Under the pieces are notes generated by a model, which did no database searches, had not been told where the DNA came from, and was given only the letters and a program-made list of their open reading frames with translations. Both the position numbers and the translations under genes were made by a program. Source: Nymphaea colorata (Eukaryota > Streptophyta > Magnoliopsida > Nymphaeales > Nymphaeaceae). From it: 64,000 bases of DNA. Shown here one piece after another: positions 1 to 10,796 of this stretch (positions are counted from its first letter, which is position 1; each line of letters opens with the position of its first letter). The stretch is taken from the NCBI RefSeq assembly GCF_008831285.2, contig NC_045143.1, positions 5,777,503 to 5,841,502 of the forward strand, written 5' to 3'.

Positions 1-145
1 TTAAATAGGTGGAGGAAGCCATGGGAACGGCCACAAGATCCAAAGAGGGTGTGGAATTAATATTGTGTTCCCATAATATTCCCTGGAATATAAAAAAAAA
101 ATGCCAAGGAGGAGTCTGACTTTTCGCCCAAGCTCTAAGAGACAC
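1..145 (-). promoter_or_regulatory. Upstream segment of a phosphorylase exon-1 copy, left edge of window
   Basis: This stretch matches the region just upstream of the complete phosphorylase gene (about 41160-41310) and the same segment at 29465-29607. The exon 1 that should lie to its left is outside the window. It ends where the palindrome F1 begins. It is therefore the spacer between a minus-strand phosphorylase copy and the plus-strand acidic reading frame of F1. No promoter motif in it is certain. Confidence 0.6.
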
Positions 146-481
146 CTCTATCTATTGTTTACCCTTTGTTTCACTGTCTCTTGCATGGTAAACTTGGCAA
201 AGGAAATGACTCTTGCCAGCACAAAAACTACAGTTTTCCGGTTGTCTTTTTCTTCAACACTCAACAGCAACACCGTTTTTTTCGTCTTAGGAATTGTTCT
301 TTTGCTATTGGATATCTGCCTTACTACATACTGAAATCACCAACTCCTCCCTTCTTTGTGTTCCTTGAGCTTCATTTTAAATACCCATCTGATCACCTTT
401 AACAAAACCAAACAAAGAAGCCAGTTTTCTGCGTTGAGTCGTCCATTTGTGGGTTCCTCCTTCCCCTTCTGATTGTGCGCA

Positions 482-574
482 ATGGCATGGGAAAAGTATG
501 AGGAAGATTTGGAAGAAGGTTTGCATTCGGTTTATGATTCAAGCAAGGACAGCCTCAGTTTCTCTGATGCATAG
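482..574 (+). pseudogene. Acidic-protein 5' fragment, A arm of F1, early stop
   Basis: The frame opens with MAWEKYEEDLEEG and closes after 30 codons at TAG, directly after SFSDA. The sibling frames in F2 and F4 read on at this point as SFSDAYHRSW, so the stop is a lesion, which F3 and F5 share. Homology to the longer frames continues past the stop. The family is not recognised; only an acidic N-terminal part is present. Probably not a functional protein. Confidence 0.6.
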
Positions 575-747
575 GACCATTTATGGAACTCTTCTTTGAG
601 TGCTTTTGATTCTAACGGCGGCTCTTATGTGATGAATATAGCTACTCGGATCTCTCTGATCTTGAGATGGGTGGAGCGTCGGATCCACAGAGGAATTTTG
701 TTTCTGAGTACTCAGATGTGGATTTGGCGAGGTTGGAGCCGAAACTT

Positions 748-1053
748 CTAGGAGGCTGGTTGGATCCACCAAACCAGGAGCCCCTTGCAGTTTCGGCTCC
801 AGCCTCTCCAAATCCACATCTGCGTACTCTGAAACAGAGTTCCTCTGCCGTTCCGACGCCCCACCATTTCAAGATCAGAGACATCCGAGTAGCTATATTC
901 ATCATCATAAGAGCACCCGTTAGAATCAAAAGGATTCAATGGAGAGTGCCATAAACGGTCCACTGCATCAGAGAAACTGAGGCTGTCCTTGCTTGATTCA
1001 TAAACCGAATCTAAACCTTCTTCCAAATCCTCCTCGGGCTTTTCCCTAGCCAT
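748..1053 (-). pseudogene. Acidic-protein 5' fragment, B arm of F1, frameshifted
   Basis: The frame starts MAREKPEEDLEEGLD and is collinear with the B-arm frames of F2-F5 through YSDVSDLEM. It then shifts frame: the F1 arm reads VGRRNGRG where siblings read GGASDRQRNS. The last part crosses the palindrome centre, so the C-terminus is made of the opposite arm and is not a natural gene end. The start is the first ATG after a leader shared by all copies. The function is unknown. Confidence 0.55.
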
Positions 1054-1305
1054 TGTGCACAATCAGAAGGGGAAGGATAAACCCACAAATGTAAGTCTCA
1101 AACATGGCAAGCAGAAAATCGGGCTACTTTGTTGGTTTATTAAAGGTGATCAGATGAATATTTAAAATTGAGCTCCTAGGAACACAACAGAGGGGAGGAG
1201 TTGGTAATTTTAGTATGTTGTAAGGCAGACATCCAATAGTAAGAGAACAATTCCTAAGAAGAAAAAAAAAGGTGGTGTTGTTGAGTGTTGAAGAAAAAGA
1301 AAGAT

Positions 1306-2095
1306 AAAGAGAGAGAGAGGGAGAGAGCATGGGGTGTTTGTTTTGGGGCTCTGAGAGATAAAGAGAGAGAAAAAACCAGCCAGAAACAAAGAGCCTTAGA
1401 GGCCGTGTCGCACTACATTTTGATGTTTTGCTTTGCAGTGACAATGACAACAAAGGCTTTTGAAGCCGAGTGCAAACGCAGGCAAAAAACCTCTATCCAG
1501 AACTTGGTGATCCACTAGCACTCCATTTAAACAATTCATCCATCACCTCTAAAGCAAGTCTCCTGATAAAGACATTCAATCTCATATGGGTTTAAGTTCT
1601 AGAGTGTTACATTACACCTCTTGAACATACATTTAAAACAAGTTCTCCTCTGCAATGGAGTAAATGGCGACCTGTTCAACTATGTATCTGCACACCAAGA
1701 CACACACTATAGCAGCAAGGAAGAGGCAGCTAGCAGATCCTCTATTCATAGGCAGATGAAGAAGAGGTAGACGACTAGTTCACAGGTTTGCTTCTAGGTG
1801 GCACTGGCTTGATTAACTCTGAGTATAAGATAAGCTGGTCTTTTATAGACCGCCTCCTAGGGTTTCCTGATGCCCAACAGTGGTTACGGCCAGAGGGATT
1901 TGTTGGCAGTTTTTCTTATTTAAACTTGCAATTGCAAGTGGGTCCTCTTGCAGTTACAAGATGTAGAGATAGAGCTGAGGGCCACTATCCAACAGTATAC
2001 ATGCTATTGGAAGACACCAGAAATTTTTCCCAGAAATCCGACGCCGCCGATCCGATAGAAAATGAGTGGATAAAGAGATGGATCAGCTGAGGTTG
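1306..2095. repeat. B-type flank of palindrome F1
   Basis: This stretch is GA-rich at 1306-1365 and then matches, in reverse complement, the left flank of F2 (about 5410 down to 4630). With the inner arms it forms an inverted repeat with 4630-6150, separated by about 2.5 kb. Its distal end (about 2010-2090) resembles intron 1 of the complete phosphorylase gene near 40560-40640. The reading frame 1788-2090 lies in this repeat and is not evidence of a gene. Confidence 0.7.
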
Positions 2096-3480
2096 GGAGA
2101 TGATCTTGGAAGAATCTTATCATTTTAGGAGCAAGCTATCAGCAGGTGAGACCACCTTGTATGCTCGTAAATTCAAAATGTACCTTGGAGATGAACAATC
2201 TGCTGGATCGAACGAGCTCAGAAAATTAATAACATAAATAGACAAATTGCTCACGTATGTGTCAAAATGAAAATTTGGAGCAGAGCACAATAAAGTGAAA
2301 GGTTGAGGACCAGGTTTCCCTAAGACCTTGAAGTCAAAACTGGGAGATCTCTTGCAAGCAATTCAATTTGCAGAGCATATCACTCAAACTACACAATCTG
2401 GATTCATATGCATCGCTGGGCATTTTCTTAGTATTTGTTCATCTCTTTCATCACACTCGTTAGTTTTGAAGATATAATGTTACTGAAAGTAGTGTGTAAA
2501 TACTAAAGAAGAGTTCCTAAAGCAATGATTACAACGACTGCAGGTATTCTAAGAAACTTTGAACTTTTGATCTTATTCCAGATTGTCTGTCATAATCAAT
2601 CTTTGCGCCAATATGTATCTCATTAGGGCATAATTTAAATAGCGTTGAGCAAGTTCACATTGTCTTCCGCAACAGGATGTGAAGGGGAATCATGTCACGT
2701 GAAACAAGCAAAGCATATCTGATAAACCAAAGCTGCATTTGTGATTCGATGGATTTTTATCATTCCTCGAAAGTAATTGCAATAGATCTAACATGTTGCC
2801 GCTACAATGGAGAACGTTACGACCTTGGAAATTTGTTTCACTGACTTGAAAGTGAAAACCAAATTATTTTGACGGTAGCACTCTCTTCTGGGCATAAGAC
2901 ATAAGGTTTATCAACATCTAAGTTGTCGGGTGTGGCTTGATCAAATCTTTTGTATAAAAACACATAAATAAAAACTTCATGTACAATTTAAAATGTATTA
3001 ATTGAAGCCACAAGGACAATTCGATGTTTTCATTTCAATTAATTTACTTTCCAAATCAATATAATCTTTAAAGTCATTGTCAAGTTTATAAAATCAAAAA
3101 TTAAAACAATGTAAGCCAATAAGTAATGATATATATTTATCGGCTAAAATGCTGTATCAGTATGTTAAAAAACCATGCGGCACTCAATTATACTTTTTCT
3201 AAAATTGTGCTTTCATTTGACAAGTAAGCCTACAAAGCACATGGATCAACTCGATGTCTTCCATCTTTGACGAAGCTAGTTATATGCACCACCACTGTGC
3301 ATGAAATCAAGAAGCTAGTTATTTGCACCACCACTGTGCATGAAATTTTGGTGCAGATCTGACACTGCCATATGTTGTCGGGTCATGAGAAACTTAACTG
3401 CCCCAGATCCCGATGATTGCTCCAAAGCCAATCGAAAAATTGTAATTTATATATTTAGTATTTTATAGAGAAAAATTTCT
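2096..3480. repeat. Array filler, no gene seen
   Basis: Positions 2096-2720 match 12100-11450 in reverse complement. Positions 2860-3240 match 8860-9240 in the same direction. The whole stretch recurs at about 17440-18840. It is AT-rich with no coding signal. A short duplication of about 30 bases, containing GCACCACCACTGTGCATG, occurs at 3265-3345. Confidence 0.7.
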
Positions 3481-3602
3481 GGCTCTGCCCCTGCCAAGAA
3501 GCTTTAGTGACTGTCGGACTCACTCGCACACAAATTTTTTATGCTTACATAGGTACTTCAAAACATTGGATCATGTTTTCGTTCATGACAAAGACTTTCT
3601 CA

Positions 3603-4407
3603 CTAATTTCTTTTATTCATGGTCTGGGTGACCTCATGGACCAGCCTTGCCATGCAACATGCCAATTGGATGAATTTGATCATGGCGGAAATGGCATTTC
3701 GAACCGCAAGAGTGGAGTAAGTGTTGGCTTCATTCGAGAGGGAAGTGCCGCCGCCGGCAAGGTCGGAGAGTGACCTGATAAGAATGAACGATGTCCTCTG
3801 GTGGAGGCAGATGACAGCCACTGTAGCGCTCTCCATGTCCACCGGTGTCACGTTGAACTTCTTGTAGATGAAGCTCCGGTAAGCAGCGTTGTGAAGGTAT
3901 ATGTTGACGCTGATCCCCCTTTTCACCCTCACCATCACTGGCGCCCTTGGAAGGCAGGTTGTGGAGTTTATGCATCTCTCAACCTTAAGACCCTGCAGTC
4001 CACCAATCAAATTATGCATAAACATGTTAGAATCGAAAGGTGTATATTTGAATATGGATGTAAATATGGGCAGAGTCAAAAAAAATTTATGTGGAAGGCC
4101 GAAATAATGTTTCTAAATTTTGACTAAGGATGAAACCCACGAATTAGTTATCAAAATCCATCTAACAATTGAGTTGTTATGCCTGCATTCACCTGTGAAG
4201 AGAGAACAACAAAACCCATGAATGAATTATCAAGATCCATCTAACTAATCTCATTATTGTATTCTTTTCAAGCTTCATTCCAAATAAATATCCCATTAAT
4301 ACCTTGCTTAATCCTGCTAAATAAATATCACATAAATACCATGTCTAATCCTGTCGTAACTATAGTCACTTTCTTCCCTTCCACTGTGCCAAACCAAAAA
4401 CTTCTGT
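3603..4407 (-). pseudogene. Phosphorylase pseudogene, copy a (exons 2, part of 3, and 5)
   Basis: Exon 5 homology runs 3992 to 3603 behind an intact CTGCAG acceptor. The frame is open and keeps VDMES and RSLSDLAGGG, but the C-terminus changes after KFIQL into an unrelated tail. Exon 2 (4407-4340) is open, with substitutions such as VTT for VMT. Only about 30 bases of exon 3 (4192-4163) remain. The rest of exon 3, all of exon 4 and the introns between are deleted, joining exon 3 to DNA just upstream of exon 5. No exon 1 lies upstream; the B arm of F2 stands there. Copy c at 19034-19765 shares the deletion. Confidence 0.8.
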
Positions 4408-5412
4408 CTGCAAGACAAACCACACCAGACCATGATCAGTTTTGCTTTTCTGCAGAAGTTAAACTTGATTTTTTTTTACAAAAGAATGCCATAAAATGAA
4501 AAACATAAAAGTTATGGTGTCGTTTCTAAAATTTGTCTTTAAAAAATCAGACAATAGGGTTCTGAACCTGTCATCGACGTCGGTATCGAGTTTGCGGGTT
4601 TGATACGACTTATAGGCCAATGCGGCGTCCGCTGATCCATTTCTTTATCCACTCGTTTTCTATTGGGTTGGCGGCACTGGATTTCTGTGAAAAATTTCTG
4701 GTGGCTTTTAATAGCATGTATACCATTGGATAGTGCCCTAAGCCCTACCTCTACATCTTGTAACTGCAAGAGAGCCCACTTCCAGTTACAAGATTAAACA
4801 AGAAAACTGCCCACAAATACCTATGGCCGTAACCATTGATGGGCATCGGGAAACCCAAGGAGGCGGTCCATAAAAGTTCAGCTTATCTTACACTCGGAGT
4901 TAATCGTGAGATTAGCCAAGCCTGCACCTCTTAGATGCAAACCCAAAAACTATTCATCTGCTTCTTCTTCTTCATCTGCCTATGAATACAGGATCCACTA
5001 GCATTCTCTTCCTTGCTGCTACAGACTGTGACTTGGTGTGCAGATACAGAGTTGAACAAATTGCCATTTACTCCATTGCTGAGGTGAACTTGTTTTAAAT
5101 GTATGTTCAAGAGGTGTAATATAACATTCTTGAACTGAAATCCATGTGAGTTTGAATGTCTTTATTCAGAGACTTGCTTTATTTGCTCTTATGGGTGATG
5201 GATGAATGGTTAAAATAGAGTGTCAAAGGATCGCTGAGTCCTGGATTGAGGTTTTTTGCCTGCATTTGCACTCGCTGGCAGAAGCCTTTTTTGTCCTCCT
5301 CACTGCGTGCCAAAACATCAAAATGTAGTGCGAGAAGGCCTCTAAGGCTCTCTGTTTCTTGCTCGTTTTTTCTCTCCTTTTGTCTCTCTGAGGGACAAAA
5401 GAATCACCCCAT

Positions 5413-5462
<50 letters not shown>

Positions 5463-5480
5463 CCCCCTTTCTGCCCCCTT
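4408..5480. repeat. Intron-1-like DNA and B-type flank of F2
   Basis: Positions 4408-4700 match intron 1 of the complete gene (40330-40640). Homology is then lost, and the sequence continues as the B-type flank that pairs with 2095-1306. A (CT)n tract at 5414-5460 sits directly before the palindrome. Reading frames here, such as 4539-4769 on the minus strand, also occur at the other copies and carry stops, so no gene is called. Confidence 0.65.
5414..5460. repeat. (CT)n microsatellite
   Basis: An almost pure CT dinucleotide tract of about 47 bases, just outside the left arm of F2. The corresponding GA tracts beside F1 and F3 are shorter and interrupted. Confidence 0.95.
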
Positions 5481-5716
5481 CCCTCTCTATCTCTTGTTTA
5501 CCCTTTGTTTCACTGTCTCTTGCATGGTAAAGTTGGCAAGGGAAACAACTCATGCCGACACCAAAACTACAGTTTTTCTGTTTCCTTTTTCTTCAACACT
5601 CAACAGCAACACACTTTTTTTTCCTCTTCGGAATTGTTCTTTTACTATTGGATCTCTGTCATACTACATATTGATATCACCAACTCATGGCTTCTATTGT
5701 GTCCCTAGGAGCTCAA

Positions 5717-5725
5717 TTTTAAATA
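5717..5725 (+). promoter_or_regulatory. TATA-like box of the B-arm frame in F2
   Basis: TTTTAAATA lies about 110 bases before the ATG at 5835, a plausible core promoter distance with a leader of 70-80 bases. The same box occurs at the same place in arms of the other palindromes. Activity is inferred only from sequence and position. Confidence 0.4.
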
Positions 5726-5834
5726 CCCATCTCATCGCATTTAATAAAACCAAACACAAAGTAGCCAGCTTTTCGGCTTGCCATATTTGAGTCTTACATT
5801 TGTGGGTTTCTCCTTCCCCTTCTGATTGTGCACA

Positions 5835-6143
5835 ATGGCTAGAGAAAAGCCCGAGGAGGATTTGGAAGAAGGTTTAGATTCGGTTTATGAATCAAGCATG
5901 GACAGCCTCAGTTTCTCTGATGCAGTGGACCATTTATGGCACTCTCCATTGAATCCTTTTGATTCTAGCGGGGGCTCTGATGATGATGAATATAGGTACT
6001 CGGATGTCTCTGATCTTGAGATGGGTGGGGCGTTGAATACACAGAGGAACTCTGTTTCAGAGTACTCAGATGTGGATTTGGAGAGGCTGGAGCCGAAACT
6101 GCAAGGGGCCTCCTGGTTTGGCGGATCCCAACCAGCCTCCTAG
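5835..6143 (+). CDS. Acidic-protein 5' fragment, B arm of F2, open
   Basis: An open frame of 102 codons beginning MAREKPEEDLEEGLD. It is rich in Asp, Glu and Ser (for example YSDVSDLEMGG and SEYSDVDLERLEPK), with no signal peptide or membrane segment. The last dozen or so codons (GASWFGGSQPAS) come from the palindrome centre, so the natural gene presumably continues differently elsewhere in the genome. The start follows a leader conserved among all arms. It overlaps the minus-strand A-arm frame across the centre. The family is unrecognised. It could be expressed as a short protein, act only as hairpin RNA, or be silent. Confidence 0.4.
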   Translation: MAREKPEEDLEEGLDSVYESSMDSLSFSDAVDHLWHSPLNPFDSSGGSDDDEYRYSDVSDLEMGGALNTQRNSVSEYSDVDLERLEPKLQGASWFGGSQPAS

Positions 6144-6410
6144 AAGTTTCGGCTCCAACCTCGCCAAATCCACATCTGAGTACTCAGAAACAGAGTTCCT
6201 CTGCGGATCCGACGCTCCACCCATCTCAAGATCAGAGACATCCGAGTAGCTATATTCATCATCATAAGAGCCGCCGGTAGAATCAAAAGCACTCAAAGAA
6301 GAGTTCCATGAACGGTGATATGCATCAGAGAAACTGAGGCTGTCCTCGCTTGAAATATAAACAGAATGCAAACCTTCTTCCAAATCTTCCTCATACTTTT
6401 CCCAAGCCAT
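6066..6410 (-). CDS. Acidic-protein 5' fragment, A arm of F2, open
   Basis: A frame of 114 codons beginning MAWEKYEEDLEEGLHS. It lacks the TAG found after SFSDA in the F1, F3 and F5 A arms and reads on as SFSDAYHRSWNSSLSAFD, then YSDVSDLEMGGASDPQRNS. The C-terminal 20-30 residues are translated from the opposite arm. It is convergent with, and overlaps, the B-arm frame. Upstream (higher coordinates) lies a divergent phosphorylase exon-1 copy on the plus strand. The function is unknown. Confidence 0.4.
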   Translation of the reverse strand: MAWEKYEEDLEEGLHSVYISSEDSLSFSDAYHRSWNSSLSAFDSTGGSYDDEYSYSDVSDLEMGGASDPQRNSVSEYSDVDLARLEPKLLGGWLGSAKPGGPLQFRLQPLQIHI

Positions 6411-6927
6411 TGCGCACAATCAGAAGGGGAAGGAGGAACCCACAAACGGAAGACTCGAGGCAGAAAAGCCGGCTACTTTGTTTGGTTTTTTTAAAGTCTA
6501 GGGACACAACAGAAGGGAGGAGTTGGTGATTTAAGTATGTAGTAAGGCAGAGATCAAATAGTAAAAGAACAATTCCTAAGAAGAAAAAAAGGGTGTTGCT
6601 GTTGAGCGTTGAAGAAAAAGAAAACCAGAAAACTGTAGTTTTTGTTCTGGCAAGAGTCGTTTCCCTTCCCAACTTTACCATGCAAGAGACTGTGAAACAA
6701 ATGGTAAACAAGAGATAGAGAGGGTCTCTTAGAGCATGAGCCAAAAGTCCAGTCTCCTCTTTGGCATTTTTTTTTATATTCCAGGGAATATTATGGGTAC
6801 ACAATAATGATTCCACACCCTCTTTGGATCTTGTGGCTGTTCCCATGGCTTCCTCCACCTATTTAACTAATCACTTCCTTCTTTCTTCCCTGCAATGAAT
6901 TCAGACGGGATGAGAGGAAGACAAGGG

Positions 6928-7090
6928 ATGGCAGCCATGGTATTGTTACAGGCCTCCTTCTTCCCCCTTCTGGCCTTGATTGCTCATACCAACAACGTAG
7001 AAGGCTACACTTTCAAAGGAACACTAGCGACTCTCAGGCAGATCAATGCTCGCGGTCCTTACAACGGCATTCGTGGTTCCGAACACTTCT
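6928..7090 (+). pseudogene. Phosphorylase exon-1 copy, frameshifted and truncated
   Basis: The ATG and signal-peptide region (MAAMVLLQASFF, then LIAHTNNVEG) match exon 1 of the complete gene. At the GIIVPNTFE position one base is gained, so the frame reads GIRGSEHFS and stops. Homology to exon 1 ends at about 7085; the rest of the exon and its donor are deleted. It is divergent from the A arm of F2, in the same relation as the complete gene to its own upstream region. Not functional. Confidence 0.8.
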
Positions 7091-7099
7091 CATGATAGG

Positions 7100-8570
7100 G
7101 GCATATATCATTCAAAAACTTTATTATGGCAAAATTAAAGTTTTTGCAGTTTTTTAAAAATTATTTCATATTTTCCGAAATTTCAAAGAGGGTGAGTGAC
7201 CTGTGTATTAACAGGCGGCTTGGTCCATAAGCTGATAAAAGTAAAAGAGCAGGTTCTTTGGGCGCACTGAACATTTGAGGATTCCTGGAGGTGTTTGCTT
7301 ACCTTGTTGGAGGTGCATGCTTACCTACCTTATCCGCATGGAAAGTCTGTTCACAGTCGTTCCGGGCATATACATGCTACTCGAAGCCTCCACATCTCCA
7401 TTTTCCAGCTGAGAATGAGCAAGAGATCCCATCACCATGTCCAATTCCATGCATCTTTTGCATGCAAAGACATGTGTGTGTCTTTTTCGACGAGAATTAG
7501 AAACATCACATTTCCTTTCTATTCTGTGGGGAAGGGTGGTCGGAGGAGTTGCATCTGCTCATGCTCACAGATGTTATGCATAAAGATAAGATCTAAATAG
7601 ATGTCATGAAATACGAAGATGAAGGCTCCATGCCACGAGAGGCTTGACTGAGGGCTCCTCAGGATAATATTTTCTCTTTCGATGAACTCGTGATCCAATG
7701 CGTTCAACCATCAAACCATGACTCATCAAAATGGCAAAAACACACCGGAATGAGAGACACATGGTGACTGGTGAAACTCTTCCCGATTAAGTGCTTTTGG
7801 CCTTCTAGCTAGAATCCAGGTGACATTGATCAAATGGGTGCCAATTTGTTTTCAGAAGAGAATCGTGATGCAATTTTTTATAGTCCAATATGAAGGTTTC
7901 ATAGAAGGAAAGAACACCACAGTTAGCCCCTCTGATATTTTAAGGTTATTGCTAATTAAGAAATTGCTGCACTTCTCTTTTGGATCCATCTGAAATTGGT
8001 CAATGGCCAGCTTTTTGTGCTAGAAAATTACTTGATTATTTTAGTTACCTTTTTTTGGTTGATATAGTTAATAAAAATTGACTCACACTGGCAAATATTA
8101 TTCAGCATAAATTTGAATTTAGGATTTTTGGATTCCTTAACTTAAAGGTCAAGGGATTGCAATTTTTCCAATAGCTGTAGAAAGGAAAAATATCCGAAGA
8201 TATAAAGAATCCACGTCCTGTCCATTGTATTTTAATAAAGACTGAAAATATGCTTTCCGCTACTAGCCAATTACGAGATTAGCTTCTTCATTTGGGATGG
8301 TGAAGCAAATATCGGAAAAGAAGATGATGGGTTTGAAAAGTTAAGCTGGAAAGACCAAATTGCAAGAATCGCCCTGAGGCAGAGATTATCAGGAAAAAAA
8401 AAATCTCATAATATATAAATGGTAATATTACCAGATGCTTTCCTTGTGAGTAAAGTGGCATCGGCATATTTTCAGGGTCTATTCTCATGATTAAATCATC
8501 TTAGCAGATAATCTTCTATGGGGCGGACAGCATCGGCCACAGTACATCCAGTGATGAAAACATCGGCTTT
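7100..8570. repeat. Array block, also present inverted at about 15340-13900 and 29170-27600
   Basis: The block contains a degenerate match to intron 1 of the complete gene (about 7280-7420), then AT-rich DNA. It is repeated directly at 34470-35070 with an internal deletion of about 800 bases. No coding gene is supported; the frames at 7291-7600 are shadows within the repeat. Confidence 0.65.
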
Positions 8571-8625
8571 GTGATATATATATATATATATAGTTATTTA
8601 TTTATTTACTTATTTATTTATCACC
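8571..8625. repeat. (TA)n / (TTTA)n microsatellite
   Basis: A short TA run followed by TTTA-type repeats. The same site holds much longer tracts in the paralogous positions 21953-22042 and 35093-35166. Confidence 0.9.
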
Positions 8626-8629
8626 ATAT

Positions 8630-10040
8630 TTCCAACTAAGATGGGAAGAGCATGGCTGATCTTCGTAGAGTAAGGATCTCAGTAGCGTGGATTTGATGGT
8701 TGGATTTTTTTTTGTAGTTTGACTTTAAATTCATGAATCTGTGATCCTAAGTATCTCATGACACTACGTATCTCAAATCAACTGCAAAACAAACAGAACC
8801 TAACCAAGCGAAGAACTTCAATGAGTTGAACTATCTATCTGGTTCATGTTGGCCGTTTCATTGCTAGCAGACATAAGACATAAGGCTTATGAACTTCTTA
8901 GTTATCGAGTGTGGCCTGATCTAATCTTTTTGTATAAAAACACATAACTAAACAGAAACTACATGTAAAATTTAAAATGTATTAATTGAAGTCAAACGGC
9001 GAATTCAAGGTTTTCATTTTAATTTATTTATTTTGCAAATCAATATAATTAAGTCATTGTCAAGTTTATAAAATCAAAAACTAAAACCATATAAGCCAAT
9101 ATGTAACTATACATATTTATCGGCTAATACGCCGTGTCAGTAAGTTAAAAACCCATATTAACGGCATTGAATTATACCTTTTCTAAGCACTGAATAAAAT
9201 CATTCTTCCATTTGACAATTTAGCCTAAAAAGCACACGGATCAACTCGATGTCTTGCGTCATCTTTTTTGACCAAGCTATAGTTATATACACCACCACTT
9301 CGCATAGTAGAATGAAAACTTGAAAAAAGTAATCGTCCCATCTTGGAAAAGGGCAAATAAAAGACATTGATGTTCATGGCAGAGCCAAAAAAAAATTTAT
9401 GAGGGGAGACAAAATAAAGTTTCTCAATTTTGACAGGAGCCAAAATATCATTTTTCAAATTTTTGTATAACACAAGTGGGGGTGCAGGGCCCCTGCGGTA
9501 GGTGCAAACTAATACTGAAAGTGTCTTTCTGGAATGGGCAAACCCAACCAACATCTTTAGCATTGTTTTGTTTCGCACCCAAGAAGCACATGAAATATTA
9601 ACCATAGAAATATGCACCTTCCTTCCTTTTCTTTGGAAGGACAGCCCAAAGCAGGGGTAGAGGTAGGTGTAGGCTGCATACGCCCCACAGAATTCACTTA
9701 AAAACCTTGTTTTTTTAATGATTTGATTGGTAAATTTTGATTCAATTAATTGAATCAGTCCCACCAGATCTGGATCGTTGCCCCAAGGCCAATTGAAAAT
9801 TTCTTATTAAGAAAAATTTCTGGCTTCGCCTCTGCCCAGAAACCTTAGAGACTGTCAGACCCACTGGCACTGTTTAGAAAGGTAAATTAAGGACGTTGGA
9901 TCATTCTTTCGTTCATGACAAAGACTTTCTCGCTAATTTCCTTTATTCATGGTCTGGCCGACCTCATGGACCAGCCTTGCCTTGCAACACGTCAATGTTT
10001 ATTTAGATTGACACAATGAGACCCGATCAACCAACAAAAA
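8630..10040. repeat. Array block without gene, includes a small MITE-like copy
   Basis: This repeats at 22050-23540, 30640-32250 and 35180-36560. At about 9380-9500 it carries a relative of the intron element described at 36986-37166 (GCAGAGCCAAAA at one end). The long minus-strand frame 9225-9764 spans this element and is broken in the other copies, so it is not called as a gene. Confidence 0.6.
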
Positions 10041-10041
10041 A

Positions 10042-10374
10042 CTAACCAAACAACAGTTGGATGAATTTGATCATGGCGGAAATGGCATTTTGAGCCGCAA
10101 GAGTGGAGTAAGTGTTGGCTTCATTCAGGAGGGAAGAGCTGCCGCCGGCGAGTGACCGGATAACAATGAACGGTGTCCTCTACTGGAGGCAGATCAAAGC
10201 CACTGCAGCACTCTCCATGTCCACCGGTGTCACATTGAACTTCTTGTAGATGAAGCTCCAGTAAGCAGCGTTGTCAAGGTACACGTTGGCGCTGATCCCC
10301 CTTTTCACCCTCACCGTCACTGGAGCCCTCGGAAGGCAGGTTGTGGAGTTTATGCATCTCTCAAGCTTTAGGCC
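10042..10374 (-). pseudogene. Phosphorylase exon-5 copy b, nonsense mutation
   Basis: Behind an intact CAG acceptor the frame reads GLKLERCINSTTC and continues through VDMESAAVALICLQ. There a CAG (Gln297 in the complete protein) has become TAG, before the catalytic-position Asp. A base deletion in the GGGSS region also removes part of the SDLAGGGS loop further down. No exons 1-4 accompany it. Intron-4 DNA upstream ends inside a truncated transposon copy near 11290. Confidence 0.8.
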
Positions 10375-10796
10375 CTGCATTCCGCCAATCAAATTATGCA
10401 TGAACAGGTTAGAATCGAAAGCTGCATATTTGAATATGAAAGCAAATATAGGCACAGCCAAAAAAATTCATGAGGAGGGGCGAATTAAAGTTTCTAAATT
10501 TTGACTAAGGCTGAAATATTATTTTTTAAAATTTTTATATAAAGCAAGTGATATTTTTCAAAATTTGTACATGTAAACTTTTTTTTGGGGTGGGGCCGGG
10601 GCCCATGCGGGCCCAACCTTCGCTCTACCCCTGAATATGGGTGAGCGGAAAGATTAACTAGGTCACCCAGCCAAGAGCAGAAGCTCCCACCTTCCCTTTT
10701 CCCCGGAATCCTAAATTACATTGATACCAAGTGACGAGATCTCACGGGGTTCGACCTGTACGTAGAACTCATCTTGGGGCTGAATATGGAAGCAAT

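Larger units (their letters stand above)
146..1305. repeat. Palindrome F1: tail-to-tail duplicated gene 5' end
   Basis: The left arm (type A) runs from the CTCTATCTATTG edge through a TTTTAAATA promoter-like box to an acidic reading frame starting MAWEKYEED. The right arm (type B) is the reverse complement of the same stretch and carries the frame starting MAREKPEED on the minus strand. The centre lies near 770, between facing copies of GCCGAAACT and AGTTTCGGC. The outer end of the right arm is shortened: after the GAAGAAAAAGAAA stretch it passes straight into GA-rich sequence. F2 to F5 have the same design. Confidence 0.85.
5481..6725. repeat. Palindrome F2, most complete of the five
   Basis: B arm on the left, A arm on the right. 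Both arms reach the outer edge: the left begins CTCTCTATCTCTTGTTTACC and the right ends with its complement near 6725. Arms are about 600 bases. The centre is at about 6122: GCCGAAACT at 6092-6100 faces AGTTTCGGC at 6145-6153, and inside that CTGGTT faces AACCAG. Each arm carries leader, TTTTAAATA box and start codon, so two promoters face each other. No target-site duplication was found. Confidence 0.9.

Noticed and set aside
1788-2090. 100-codon plus-strand frame, with relatives at 4539, 17230, 19898 and 40534
   Set aside because: It lies in a repeat that corresponds to intron 1 of the phosphorylase gene; the copies are open in different strands and frames.
9225-9764. 179-codon minus-strand frame
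   Set aside because: It spans a MITE-like copy and repeat DNA, and the paralogous positions near 23030, 31740 and 36060 break it in different ways.
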